DNA of 64,000 bases from Nonomuraea sp. NEAU-A123 (GTDB lineage: Bacteria > Actinomycetota > Actinomycetes > Streptosporangiales > Streptosporangiaceae): assembly GCF_018603905.1 (NCBI RefSeq), contig NZ_JAHFZZ010000008.1, positions 186,001 to 250,000 on the forward strand. The letters are read 5' to 3'. The notes beneath the pieces were generated by a model. That model did no database searches. It was not told the DNA's origin and saw only the letters and a program-made list of their open reading frames with translations. The translations under genes and the position numbers were made by a program. Position 1 is the stretch's first letter, and every line of letters starts with the position of its first letter. Positions 41,824 to 50,346 of the stretch are shown here, piece after piece.

Positions 41824-43949
41824 CCCGATGCGCCCAGCCAGGCTGTACGGGCACGATCGAAGATGGCTACTGCGACCTGTGCGGGCACGCGGCGGCAGCC
41901 GCCGCACCCGTCTCCACCCCCTCATCCGCCTCCACGCCATCCCCTGACACCCGGCCGGTGAGCCGGCCGACGACCGGCCCGCTGAGCAGTAGCCGGTCGC
42001 GGGCCGGCGTGCTGGGCGAGCTGGCCGACCTGCCGTCGGTGCCCTACCGGGATCCGGCCAGCGCGATCATGGCCAACCCCGAGGTACCGGAGGAGAAGCG
42101 GTTCTGCGCCAACCCGGCGTGCGGCGAGCCGGTCGGCCGCTCCAGGCAGGGACGCGCCGGGCTGCCCGACGGGTTCTGCCCGCACTGCCGTACCCAGTTC
42201 TCCTTCACCCCCAAGCTGGGCCAGGACGACCTGGTGGCGGGCCAGTACCGGGTGCTGGGCTGCCTGGCCCACGGCGGCCTCGGCTGGATCTACCTGGCCG
42301 CCGACGAGAACCTCGACGGCCGCTGGGTGGTGCTCAAGGGCCTGCTGAACACCGCCGACGCCGAAGCGCTGGCGGCCGCGGAGGCCGAGCGGAAGTTCCT
42401 CACCACCGTCGACCACCCGAACATCGTCAAGATCATCAACTTCCAGCGCTCCGCCGGCCTCGGCTACATCGTCATGGAGTACGTCGGCGGCCAGTCGCTG
42501 CACGAGCTGCGCCGCCAGGGTCCGTTGCCGCTGCGCGAGACGCTGATGTACGGGCGGGAGATCCTGCGCGCGTTCGGCTACCTGCACGAGCAGGGCCTGG
42601 TCTACTGCGACCTCAAGCCGGCCAACGTGATCAGGGTCGGCAGGCGGCTCAAGCTCATCGACCTGGGCGCGGTCCAGCGGGTCGGCTCGCCGCCGGGCAC
42701 GTCCTGGGCCACGGTCGGCTACCACGCGCCCGAGCTCGACACCCGGCCCTCGTCCGTCGCCTCCGACCTGTACACGGTGGCCAGGACGCTGGCGGTCCTG
42801 ACCATCCCGTCGTTCAGCCCGGCCAAGGGCGGCGCGGAGAACCCGCTGCCGGCGGACTGCGGCAACGAGTCGTTCGCGCGGCTGCTGCGCCGGGCGACCG
42901 CGCCGGATCCCGCCGCCAGGTTCCAGAGCGCGGAGGAGATGGAGGAACAGCTCGTCGGCGTGCTGCGCGAGATCAGCGCGGTGACGGACGGCGTGCCGTA
43001 CCCCGCGCAGTCGTCGATGTTCGGGCCCGAGCGGCTCGCGGCGGGGGCGGCGCTGGCCGCCGACCGCGGGCGGGTGTTCGACGGGCTCGACCCGCTGGAG
43101 GCGGCGGCCGCGCTGCCGGTGCCGCTGGCGGACCCCGCCGACCCGGCGGCGGGCGCGCTGGCCGGCCTGGTCGGCCGCGATCCCGACGTGCTGGTCAGCC
43201 AGGTCGAGGGGATGGCGCGGACGCCCGAGACGCTGCTGACCAAGGCCCGGCTCCTCGCCGAGCAGGGCACGGACCAGGCGATCCAGGCGCTGGACGAGGC
43301 CGAGCGGGCGCTGCCCGGCGACTGGCGGGTGACCTGGTACCGGGCCGTTCACCTGCTGGCCGCGCGGCAGGCCGGCCGGGCGGCGCAGATCTTCGACGAG
43401 TGCTTCTCGCTGCTGCCCGGCGAGTGCGCGCCCAAGCTGGGGCTGGCGTTCGCGCTGGAGGGCATGAACGACAACCCGGTCCTCTGGTACGAGAGCGTGT
43501 GGCGTACCGACCACTCCTACGTGAGCGCCGCGTTCGGGCTGGCCAGGGCGGGCCGGATCGGGGTGCTCGACGAGGTGCCCGTCACCTCGAGCCACCGGGT
43601 GGCCGCGCAGCTCGCGGTCGTGGCCGCGGTGGCCAGAGCGCCCGGCACAGACCCGGGCAAGCCGAACGAGCTGTCGGCCGCGGCCGACCGCCTCGACGAC
43701 CTCACCCACCTCGACCCGCGCCGCCGCGAGCTGCTCATCGCCGAGCTGCTGGAGAGCGCGCTGTCCTGGCTCGACAGCGGCAAGCCGCCCGGCGGGCTGA
43801 AACTGGCGGGCGCGGAGTTCACCGAACCCGGCGTACGCAAGCGGCTGGAAGGCATCTTCCGCCGCCTGGCGGTGGCCGCGAGCTCCCGCCAGGAGCGTCA
43901 GGCCCTCGTCGACCAGGCCAACGCCGTCCGCCCCCGGACGTGGGTGTGA
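41820..43949 (+). CDS. pknG: PknG-type serine/threonine protein kinase
   Basis: A 709-residue homologue of mycobacterial PknG. An N-terminal extra zinc ribbon (Cys4, 9, 18, 21) precedes the rubredoxin-like domain (Cys96, Cys101, Cys120, Cys123). The kinase domain has ATP-binding Lys173 in VVLKGLL, catalytic loop YCDLKPANVI and LIDLGAVQ in place of DFG, as in PknG. A C-terminal TPR-like region follows (residues about 430-709). The protein is soluble. In mycobacteria PknG responds to extracellular Asp/Glu through GlnH and GlnX, phosphorylates the FHA protein GarA and so controls 2-oxoglutarate dehydrogenase; both partners are encoded downstream here. It overlaps both neighbouring genes. Confidence 0.95.
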   Translation: MTRCAQPGCTGTIEDGYCDLCGHAAAAAAPVSTPSSASTPSPDTRPVSRPTTGPLSSSRSRAGVLGELADLPSVPYRDPASAIMANPEVPEEKRFCANPACGEPVGRSRQGRAGLPDGFCPHCRTQFSFTPKLGQDDLVAGQYRVLGCLAHGGLGWIYLAADENLDGRWVVLKGLLNTADAEALAAAEAERKFLTTVDHPNIVKIINFQRSAGLGYIVMEYVGGQSLHELRRQGPLPLRETLMYGREILRAFGYLHEQGLVYCDLKPANVIRVGRRLKLIDLGAVQRVGSPPGTSWATVGYHAPELDTRPSSVASDLYTVARTLAVLTIPSFSPAKGGAENPLPADCGNESFARLLRRATAPDPAARFQSAEEMEEQLVGVLREISAVTDGVPYPAQSSMFGPERLAAGAALAADRGRVFDGLDPLEAAAALPVPLADPADPAAGALAGLVGRDPDVLVSQVEGMARTPETLLTKARLLAEQGTDQAIQALDEAERALPGDWRVTWYRAVHLLAARQAGRAAQIFDECFSLLPGECAPKLGLAFALEGMNDNPVLWYESVWRTDHSYVSAAFGLARAGRIGVLDEVPVTSSHRVAAQLAVVAAVARAPGTDPGKPNELSAAADRLDDLTHLDPRRRELLIAELLESALSWLDSGKPPGGLKLAGAEFTEPGVRKRLEGIFRRLAVAASSRQERQALVDQANAVRPRTWV

Positions 43950-45028
43950 TGGACCACACCGCCGCCCCGCGGGCGGACGTGCGGTGCCCGGTCTGCGAGG
44001 CCCCTGTGCTCACCGGTGACGCCTTCTGCGAGGCGTGCGGTCATCCGCTCGGCGCACCTTCCTGTACGTCCTGCGGCGCCCCGGCTGTGGACGCGGACGG
44101 CTACTGCGAGCGGTGCGGCCTGCGCCAGCCCACCGGCCGGGACCACACCGAGCTCGCGCTCGACAACGGCACGGCGGGCGTGACCGACAAGGGCCTGCGC
44201 CGCAGCCGCAACGAGGACGCGATGGCGCTGCTGTCCACGGACACGCAGACCATCGTTGTGGTCTGCGACGGCGTGGGCAGCTCGCCCCGCGCGGACGAGG
44301 CGTCGGCGGTCGCCGTGGAGACGGCCTCCGCCGCTCTGGCCAGGGGCCTGTCCGCCGAGGAGGCGTTCAACCTGGCCGGGCGGGCCGTGGGCAAGCTGGC
44401 CACCTCGGTGGACGACGCCCCCGCCTGCACCTACGTCTCGGCGGTCGTCGAAGGCGGCCGGATCACGCTCGGCTGGGCGGGCGACTCCCGCGCGTACTGG
44501 CTGTCCCCCGGCGTCCGACCGGCCGCGAAAGATCCGACCGTCGACACCCAACCGGTCGACGCCGACCCGACAGCCGGCATCCGACCGGCCGACCCCGCTG
44601 CAACGGTCGACGCCGATCCGGCAGCCGCCACCCCACCGGTCGACGCCGATTCGACCGCCGCCACCCGTCCGGTCGGGACACTTCCGCCCGCCGGCACCCG
44701 ACCCGCCGAGACCGGCCCGCCGCCCGGCGTCCGGCTGACCGGCATCCAGTTGACCGAGGACGACGCCGCGCCCACGGGCGAGATCACCGCCTGGCTCGGC
44801 GCCGACTACGGCGACGTCCGCCCGCACGTCCGCGTGCTGGAGCCGGAGCACCCGGGCCTGCTGCTGGTGTGCAGCGACGGCCTGTGGCGCTACCTCGACG
44901 GCTACACCTTCCCGCCCACCGGCAGCCCCCGGGACATGGCCCGAGCGATGCTGCGGCACGCGCTCGACTCCGGCGGGCAAGACAACGTGACCATCGTCCT
45001 GATCCCTCTAGGAGACGCACATGGGTGA
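43949..45028 (+). CDS. PP2C-family phosphatase with double zinc ribbon
   Basis: The product has 359 residues. Two zinc ribbons (Cys13, 16, 27, 30 and Cys39, 42, 53, 56) precede a PP2C fold with metal-binding Asp residues in GVTDKGLRRSRNEDA, VVVCDGVGSS, GWAGDSRAY and LVCSDGLWRY, and GGQDNVTIVLI at the end. A Pro/Thr/Asp-rich insert with repeating PVDAD/TAxxRP units (about residues 187-262) lies between SRAYWLS and the LTEDD strand, just where substrates usually approach. It probably reverses phosphorylation by the adjacent kinase. TGATG overlap with the kinase gene; 8-bp overlap with the VWA gene. Confidence 0.9.
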   Translation: MDHTAAPRADVRCPVCEAPVLTGDAFCEACGHPLGAPSCTSCGAPAVDADGYCERCGLRQPTGRDHTELALDNGTAGVTDKGLRRSRNEDAMALLSTDTQTIVVVCDGVGSSPRADEASAVAVETASAALARGLSAEEAFNLAGRAVGKLATSVDDAPACTYVSAVVEGGRITLGWAGDSRAYWLSPGVRPAAKDPTVDTQPVDADPTAGIRPADPAATVDADPAAATPPVDADSTAATRPVGTLPPAGTRPAETGPPPGVRLTGIQLTEDDAAPTGEITAWLGADYGDVRPHVRVLEPEHPGLLLVCSDGLWRYLDGYTFPPTGSPRDMARAMLRHALDSGGQDNVTIVLIPLGDAHG

Positions 45029-46316
45029 CCAGCCCACCTTCACCCTCCACATCGACCAGAACAAGTACCTCCCGATCGACGGGCGCGAGGTGCACGCCAT
45101 CCTCACGATCAACTCCACCGGCGAGGTGACCACCACCACGGCCGCCGCCCCGGCCGAAGCCGCGGAAGTGATCATCATCGACACGTCCGGGTCGATGAGC
45201 GGCGGCAAGATCCGGGAGGCCAGGCAGGCGGCCGCGACGGCCGTGCAGACGCTGCGCGACGGCGTCCACTTCGCGGTGATCGCCGGAACCGACCGGGCCA
45301 AAGTCGTCTACCCGCGCGGCCCCGAGCTGGTCAGGGCCAACGCGGCCACCCGGGCCGAGGCGCAGCGGGCCATCGGCCAGCTCTCCGCCGGCGGCGGCAC
45401 CTCGATCGGCCAGTGGCTGCAACTGGCCGCCCAGATGCTGTCGGCCCATCCGAACGCGATCAGGCACGCCATCCTGATGACCGACGGCCAGAACAACGAG
45501 CGCGCCGACGTGTTCGCGGCCGCGCTGGCCCGCTGCGAGGGCGCGTTCGTCTGCGACAGCCTCGGCGTCGGCGACGACTGGGTGCCCGCCGAGCTGCGCA
45601 AGATCGCCGAGGCGCTGCTGGGCACGTTCGACTTCGTCAGGAACCAGGGCGACCTGGCCGACTTCTTCCGCAAGCTCACCCAGACCTCGATGAGCAAGAC
45701 CGTGGCCGAGCTGGTGATGCGGGTGTGGGTGCCGCAGACGGCGACGCTCAAGTGGGTCAAGCAGGTCTCGCCCACGCTGCTCGACCTGACCGGCAAGCGC
45801 ACCGACGTGAACCCGCTGACCGGCGACTACCCGACCGGCTCGTGGGGCACCGAGGACCGCGAGTACCACCTGTGCGTCGAGGTGCCGCCCGGCCAGATCG
45901 GCAGCGAGATCCGCGCGGGCTGGGTGAAGCTGCTCCGCCCCGACACCCAGGAGGTCTTCGCCAGCGGCAACGTGCTCGCCCAGTGGACCGACGACCTCGC
46001 CCAGTCCACCCGGATCAACGGCAAGGTCGCCCACTACACCGGCCAGGCCGAGCTGCACGAGCTGATCCAGGACGGGCTGAGCGCCCGCGCGGCCGGCGAC
46101 GTCGACAAAGCGACGGCCCGGCTGGCCAAGGCCAAACAGCTCGCCGTCGATTCGGGGCGCGAGGACACGGCCAGGCTGCTCGACAAGGTCGTCGAGGTGG
46201 ATCCGGCCTCCGGCACCGCCCGGCTGCGCAGGAACGTCGACAAGGCCGACGCCATCGAGCTCGACACGGGCTCCGTGCGTACCAGCAGGCTGCGCAAGGA
46301 CGGGGAGGGCAGCTGA
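45021..46316 (+). CDS. VWA-domain protein
   Basis: The product has 431 residues. A VWA domain with a complete MIDAS site (DTSGSMS at residue 54, the Thr of GGGTSIG and the Asp of MTDGQNNE) is preceded by a short beta-strand region and followed by a beta-rich domain and a helical region (about 345-390). The last 20 residues are basic and Ser/Thr-rich (TGSVRTSRLRKDGEGS), a possible phosphorylation tail. In many bacteria VWA proteins are paired with a kinase and a PP2C phosphatase; this grouping echoes the TerY-type phosphorylation triads. It probably binds a partner protein through Mg2+. No signal peptide. Confidence 0.88.
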   Translation: MGDQPTFTLHIDQNKYLPIDGREVHAILTINSTGEVTTTTAAAPAEAAEVIIIDTSGSMSGGKIREARQAAATAVQTLRDGVHFAVIAGTDRAKVVYPRGPELVRANAATRAEAQRAIGQLSAGGGTSIGQWLQLAAQMLSAHPNAIRHAILMTDGQNNERADVFAAALARCEGAFVCDSLGVGDDWVPAELRKIAEALLGTFDFVRNQGDLADFFRKLTQTSMSKTVAELVMRVWVPQTATLKWVKQVSPTLLDLTGKRTDVNPLTGDYPTGSWGTEDREYHLCVEVPPGQIGSEIRAGWVKLLRPDTQEVFASGNVLAQWTDDLAQSTRINGKVAHYTGQAELHELIQDGLSARAAGDVDKATARLAKAKQLAVDSGREDTARLLDKVVEVDPASGTARLRRNVDKADAIELDTGSVRTSRLRKDGEGS

Positions 46317-46972
46317 TGGCGACCTGCCCACAGGGCCACGCGTCGGGTGACGACGAATACTGCGACGTCTGCGGCCTCCAGATGGCCGGCTCCGCGGCCC
46401 CGGCCGCGGCCACCAGCCCGGCCGGCTCCGCCGCGCCCGCCGGGGCCGGGGCCGGGGCAGCGGTGGAGAGCTGTCCCGTCTGTCAGACGCCGCGTGCCGG
46501 GCAGTTCTGCGAGGTGTGCGGCCACGACTACTCCGGCACCGCGCCCTCGCTGGCGCCCGTGTCCGGAGCCCGCTGGGAGGCGGTCACGGCCGCCGACCGC
46601 GCCTACTACGACCAGGTGATCGCCGAGGGCGGCCCCGACGCCCACGTCGTCGCCTTCCCGCCGTACTGTCCCGAGCGGTCCTTCGCGCTGTCGGGCGAGC
46701 AGGTACGCATCGGCCGCCGCAGCCGGGGCCGCGACCTGCGGCCGGAGATCGACCTGACCGGGCCGCCGGAGGACCCCGGTGTGTCCCACCTGCACGCCGT
46801 GCTGCTGGCCCAGCACGACGGCTCGTGGACGCTCGTCGACCCGGGCTCCGCCAACGGCACCCAGGTGAACGGCAAGCCGGTCAGCGTCAACGTGCCGGTC
46901 CGGGTGGGCGCGGGCGACCGCATCCACCTCGGCGCGTGGACCGTCATCACGATCCGCGAGGGCACACCATGA
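46316..46972 (+). CDS. FHA-domain protein with two zinc ribbons
   Basis: The product has 218 residues. Zinc ribbon 1 has Cys4, Cys16 and Cys19 (with His8 as a likely fourth ligand) and ribbon 2 has Cys53, Cys56, Cys65 and Cys68; an Ala/Gly/Pro linker separates them. The C-terminal FHA domain keeps the phosphothreonine-binding residues in RIGRRSRGRDLRPEI, GVSHLHAVL and GSANGTQVNG. In mycobacteria the FHA protein GarA is the target of PknG. This protein lacks GarA's N-terminal ETTS motif, so it is not a simple GarA orthologue and may instead bind phosphorylated PknG or the VWA protein's tail. Confidence 0.92.
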   Translation: MATCPQGHASGDDEYCDVCGLQMAGSAAPAAATSPAGSAAPAGAGAGAAVESCPVCQTPRAGQFCEVCGHDYSGTAPSLAPVSGARWEAVTAADRAYYDQVIAEGGPDAHVVAFPPYCPERSFALSGEQVRIGRRSRGRDLRPEIDLTGPPEDPGVSHLHAVLLAQHDGSWTLVDPGSANGTQVNGKPVSVNVPVRVGAGDRIHLGAWTVITIREGTP

Positions 46973-48339
46973 CCGCCGTCCAGACCCTGCAAGCCCCTCC
47001 GGGGACCCCGGCTCCGGCGCGCCGGAGCGTGCCGGGCCGGATCCGGGTCATCTCCGGCATCACGGTGGCCTCCCTGGCGCTGCTCTTCGCCGCGCTGGCG
47101 GCCGGGAGCACGAGCGCGCGCGACGGGCTGACGGTGATCGGCCGCGACGCGGGCCCGCAGGTGGTCGCCACCGCCGGCCTGTATCTCGGGCTGAGCGACA
47201 TGGACGCGCAGGTCGCCGACGCGCTGCTGATGGGCAAGGAGTACGGCACGCAGCGCCAGGCCGCCATCGCCCAGTACGAACGGCGGCGCTCCGAGGCCAA
47301 CCAGGCGCTGCTGAAGGCGTTCGAGCTGTCCGGCGACAACCCCGCCGAGCGGCAGACCGTCCAGTCCGTGCTCGACGGCCTCGGCCGCTACGAGCGACTG
47401 GCCGGGCAGGCGCTGCTGCTCGACACCCAGGCCGATCACGCGGCCGGCCCGCCGCCGCAGAAGGTGGTCGAGGTGTACCGGCAGGCCACCGACCTGATGC
47501 GGCTGGTCCTGCTCCCCCAGGCCTACAACCTGACGCTGGAGAGCGGCACGATCGTGCGGCGCACCTATGACGAGAAGAGCGTCATGGTGCCGGCCGTACG
47601 GTTCGCGGTGATCGTGGCCGGGCTGCTGGCGCTGGGCTGCCTGATCTGGCTGCAGGTCTTCCTGGCGCGGCGCTTCCGCCGGGTGTTCGGGCCGGCGCTG
47701 CTGGCCGCGACAGTCGTGACCATCGTCGCGCTGGTCGCCGGGGTGAACGTGCTCGGCCGGGACCTGCAAGAGCTGCGCATCGCCAAGGCCTACGGCTTCG
47801 ACTCGGTGCTCACGCTGGCCAGGGCTCGCGCGATCAGCAACAGCCTGCACGGCGACCAGAGCCGGTTCCTGCTCGACAAGGGCCGGGCCGACACCTACGA
47901 GCACACCTTCCTCGACAAGTCGCAGTCGGTGATCTACCTGGAGGCGGGCAACCTCGACGGCTACCAGGCCAAGGTGGCGCAGGGCGCCAAGCACTTCCTC
48001 GGCCTGCTGGGCACCGAACTCGGCGGCAGCGACGGCGAGCGGGCGCTCGACGCGTACACCCGCTTCCAGGACGCCGACGCCAAGTTCCGCGCCCTCGCCG
48101 CCAGTGGTCAGGCCAGTGAGGCCGTCTCGGCCAGGCTGGGGACGGTCCGCGAGTCCTTCGACGCCTACGACAAGGCGCTGCTGAACCTCGCCGAGCAGCA
48201 TGAGGCCGTGTTCAAGCAGGCCACGGACGCCGGCGAGAGCGCGCTCGACAACCTGTGGCGGCTGCTCCCGTTCGCGATCGGCGGCCTCGGCCTGCTGGTC
48301 ATCGCCGGGGTGTGGCCACGGCTCAAGGAGTATCGATGA
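46969..48339 (+). CDS. GlnX-like membrane sensor protein
   Basis: The product has 456 residues. Four membrane helices (about 28-46, 208-230, 240-262, 430-448) enclose two large outer domains (50-205 and 265-428), both helical and rich in Arg/Glu/Gln, resembling four-helix chemoreceptor-type sensing domains. This is the topology of mycobacterial GlnX, the transmembrane link between the GlnH lipoprotein and PknG. It overlaps the FHA gene (ATGA) and the binding-protein gene (ATGA). It should receive the GlnH signal outside and pass it to the kinase inside; the cytoplasmic loop between helices 2 and 3 is only some 10 residues (FLARRFRRVFG). Confidence 0.88.
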   Translation: MTAVQTLQAPPGTPAPARRSVPGRIRVISGITVASLALLFAALAAGSTSARDGLTVIGRDAGPQVVATAGLYLGLSDMDAQVADALLMGKEYGTQRQAAIAQYERRRSEANQALLKAFELSGDNPAERQTVQSVLDGLGRYERLAGQALLLDTQADHAAGPPPQKVVEVYRQATDLMRLVLLPQAYNLTLESGTIVRRTYDEKSVMVPAVRFAVIVAGLLALGCLIWLQVFLARRFRRVFGPALLAATVVTIVALVAGVNVLGRDLQELRIAKAYGFDSVLTLARARAISNSLHGDQSRFLLDKGRADTYEHTFLDKSQSVIYLEAGNLDGYQAKVAQGAKHFLGLLGTELGGSDGERALDAYTRFQDADAKFRALAASGQASEAVSARLGTVRESFDAYDKALLNLAEQHEAVFKQATDAGESALDNLWRLLPFAIGGLGLLVIAGVWPRLKEYR

Positions 48340-49145
48340 AGCGGCTGCTACCCGCGGTGCTGGCCCTGACGGCACTGCTCGCCGGGGGGTGCGGCATGGG
48401 CGGCTCGGAGTCGATCGAGTCCAAGGACAAGATCGTCATCGGGGTCCGTACCGACCTGCCGTCGGTCGGCGCACGCATGCCCGACGGCACCTTCGAGGGC
48501 TTCGACGTGGACGTGGCCCGCTACATCGCCCAGAAGCTGGGCAAGGAGTTCGAGTTCATCCCGGTCTTGGCGGCCGACCGGGAGAAGGTCCTGCTCAACG
48601 GTAAGGCCGACCTCGTGCTGGCCACGTACACGATCAGTCAGGACCGCAAGGCGAAGGTCCTGTTCGCCGGGCCGTACCACATCTCCTACCAGGACATCCT
48701 GGTGCGGCCGGACGAGTCGTCGATCGGGAACGTCCGCGACCTCAAGGGCCGCAAGATCTGCGAGGTGAAGGGCTCGAACGCCGCGCAGCGGGTCGTGGAG
48801 GAGCGCAAGGTGGCCGCGTCGGTGGTGCCGGTGAGCGACTACGCGGCCTGCCTGGCGGCGCTCAAGGACCGCCGGGTGGACGCGATCACCACCAACGACG
48901 TCATCCTGGCCGGGCTGGCCATCAAGGACGGCAGCGGGCTGCGCCTGGTCAACGCCCAGTTCAACGAACAGCGGACCGGGGTCGGCATGCACAAGGGCGA
49001 CGTCGCGGGCTGCGAGGCGGTCAACCGGGCGATCACCACCATGTACCAGGACGGGACGGCCTCGAAGCTGCTGCACAAGTGGTTCAGCAAGGCCGGTCTG
49101 AACCTCAGCACCATCGCGGTCCCGCAGTTCGAGGGCTGTTCATGA
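48336..49145 (+). CDS. glnH: GlnH-like amino-acid-binding lipoprotein
   Basis: A 269-residue SBP_bac_3 lipoprotein: signal peptide MKRLLPAVLALTALLAGGC with lipid-modified Cys19, then the glutamate/glutamine-binding fold (RTDLPSVGARMPDGTFEGFD, ATYTISQDRKAKVLFAGPY, RVDAITTNDVILAGLA). No ABC permease or ATPase is adjacent, which fits a sensor rather than a transporter. In mycobacteria GlnH binds Asp/Glu and signals through GlnX to PknG. Start ATG 48336 follows AAGGAG. A strong hairpin follows the stop. Confidence 0.93.
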   Translation: MKRLLPAVLALTALLAGGCGMGGSESIESKDKIVIGVRTDLPSVGARMPDGTFEGFDVDVARYIAQKLGKEFEFIPVLAADREKVLLNGKADLVLATYTISQDRKAKVLFAGPYHISYQDILVRPDESSIGNVRDLKGRKICEVKGSNAAQRVVEERKVAASVVPVSDYAACLAALKDRRVDAITTNDVILAGLAIKDGSGLRLVNAQFNEQRTGVGMHKGDVAGCEAVNRAITTMYQDGTASKLLHKWFSKAGLNLSTIAVPQFEGCS

Positions 49146-49148
49146 AAG

Positions 49149-49182
49149 ACGGCGGGCCCGGGGAGAACCCCGGGCCCGCCGT
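49149..49182. terminator. Strong bidirectional terminator after the pknG operon
   Basis: A perfect 15-bp GC-rich stem (arms ACGGCGGGCCCGGGG and CCCCGGGCCCGCCGT) with an AGAA tetraloop begins 4 bp after the glnH stop, followed by TTCTT. It also lies 16 bp beyond the stop of the convergent sigma-factor gene. Confidence 0.92.
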
Positions 49183-49197
49183 TCTTCGCCGCGAGAG

Positions 49198-50346
49198 TCA
49201 ATCCAGATAGTCGCGGAGCATCTGCGCCCTGGTCGGGTGGCGGAGCTTGGCCAGCGTCTTCGACTCGATCTGCCGGATGCGCTCCCTGGTGACGCCGAAC
49301 TCCCTGCCCACCTCCTCCAGCGTGCGCGGATGCCCGTCGGCCAGGCCGAAGCGGAGCTGGATGATGCGCTGCTCACGGTCCGACAGCGTCGCCAGGATGT
49401 CGTCGAGCTGGTCCTGCAGCATGATGAAGGCTGCCGCCTCCATGGGCACGACCGCGTCGGCGTCCTCGATGAAGTCGCCGAGATCGGAGTCTTCCTCACC
49501 GATCGGCGACTGCAGTGACACCGGCTCCTGGGCGATGCGCTGGATCTCCACCACACGATCGACCGGGAGATCCATCTCCTTGGCGATCTCCTCGGGCGCG
49601 GGCTCACGGCCCAGATCCTGGTGGAGCTGTCGCTGCACTCTGACGAGCTTGTTGATCGTCTCCACCATGTGCACCGGAATGCGAATGGTGCGCGCCTGGT
49701 CGGCTATCGCCCGCGTGATCGCCTGCCGGATCCACCACGTGGCGTAAGTGGAGAACTTGTATCCCTTGGTGTAGTCGAACTTCTCGACCGCGCGGATGAG
49801 CCCGAGGTTGCCTTCCTGGATGAGGTCCAGGAAGAGCATTCCACGACCCACATAACGTTTGGCGATCGAGACGACGAGCCTGAGATTCGCCTCGATGAGG
49901 CGCTGTTTCGCCCGGGTTCCCTGCCAGACGAGCTCCCTGAACTCAGGGAAGGCCAGACGCGAGACTCCACTGGCCAGCTTGTCCTCGGCGAACAGCCCGG
50001 CTTCGATCGACTTGGCGAGCTCCACCTCCTCTTCGGCTGTGAGCAGCGGCACCCGGCCGATCTCCCGCAGATATATACGGACAAGATCGCTGGTCGGCGC
50101 CCGCTTGCCTACGTCTTCCTCGTCGGCGCGGGTGGTCTCTTCCTCTCCCTGGGGTTCGAGAACCTCCACGCCGTTCTCGGCGAGCATCCGCACGACGCGT
50201 TCCAACGCGTCGGACGGGAGCTCTGAGCGGTCAAGCGCGGCTGCGACGTCATCGACGGTTACGCTTCCGCGCTCCCTTCCCTTCGCGACGAGGTCCGCCA
50301 CTTGATCTACGGATGGCGGTCCACTTGGCAGTACCGATGCACCCAC
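49198..50346 (-). CDS. RNA polymerase sigma factor, SigA/HrdB type
   Basis: A 382-residue group 1/2 sigma-70 factor. Region 1.1-like helices ([20 protein letters not shown]) at the N-terminus, region 1.2 ([20 protein letters not shown]), region 2 ([40 protein letters not shown]), region 3 and region 4 ([20 protein letters not shown]) are all present. It is shorter than Streptomyces HrdB because it lacks the long basic N-terminal extension. The start is GTG 50346 without an obvious ribosome-binding site, so the message may be leaderless or the start lies elsewhere. It is followed by dnaG upstream on the same strand, but 372 bp separate them. Confidence 0.95.
   Translation of the reverse strand: MGASVLPSGPPSVDQVADLVAKGRERGSVTVDDVAAALDRSELPSDALERVVRMLAENGVEVLEPQGEEETTRADEEDVGKRAPTSDLVRIYLREIGRVPLLTAEEEVELAKSIEAGLFAEDKLASGVSRLAFPEFRELVWQGTRAKQRLIEANLRLVVSIAKRYVGRGMLFLDLIQEGNLGLIRAVEKFDYTKGYKFSTYATWWIRQAITRAIADQARTIRIPVHMVETINKLVRVQRQLHQDLGREPAPEEIAKEMDLPVDRVVEIQRIAQEPVSLQSPIGEEDSDLGDFIEDADAVVPMEAAAFIMLQDQLDDILATLSDREQRIIQLRFGLADGHPRTLEEVGREFGVTRERIRQIESKTLAKLRHPTRAQMLRDYLD

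Noticed and set aside
46316-46972. Direct GarA orthologue
   Set aside because: The FHA protein has two zinc ribbons and lacks the N-terminal ETTS phosphorylation motif of GarA.
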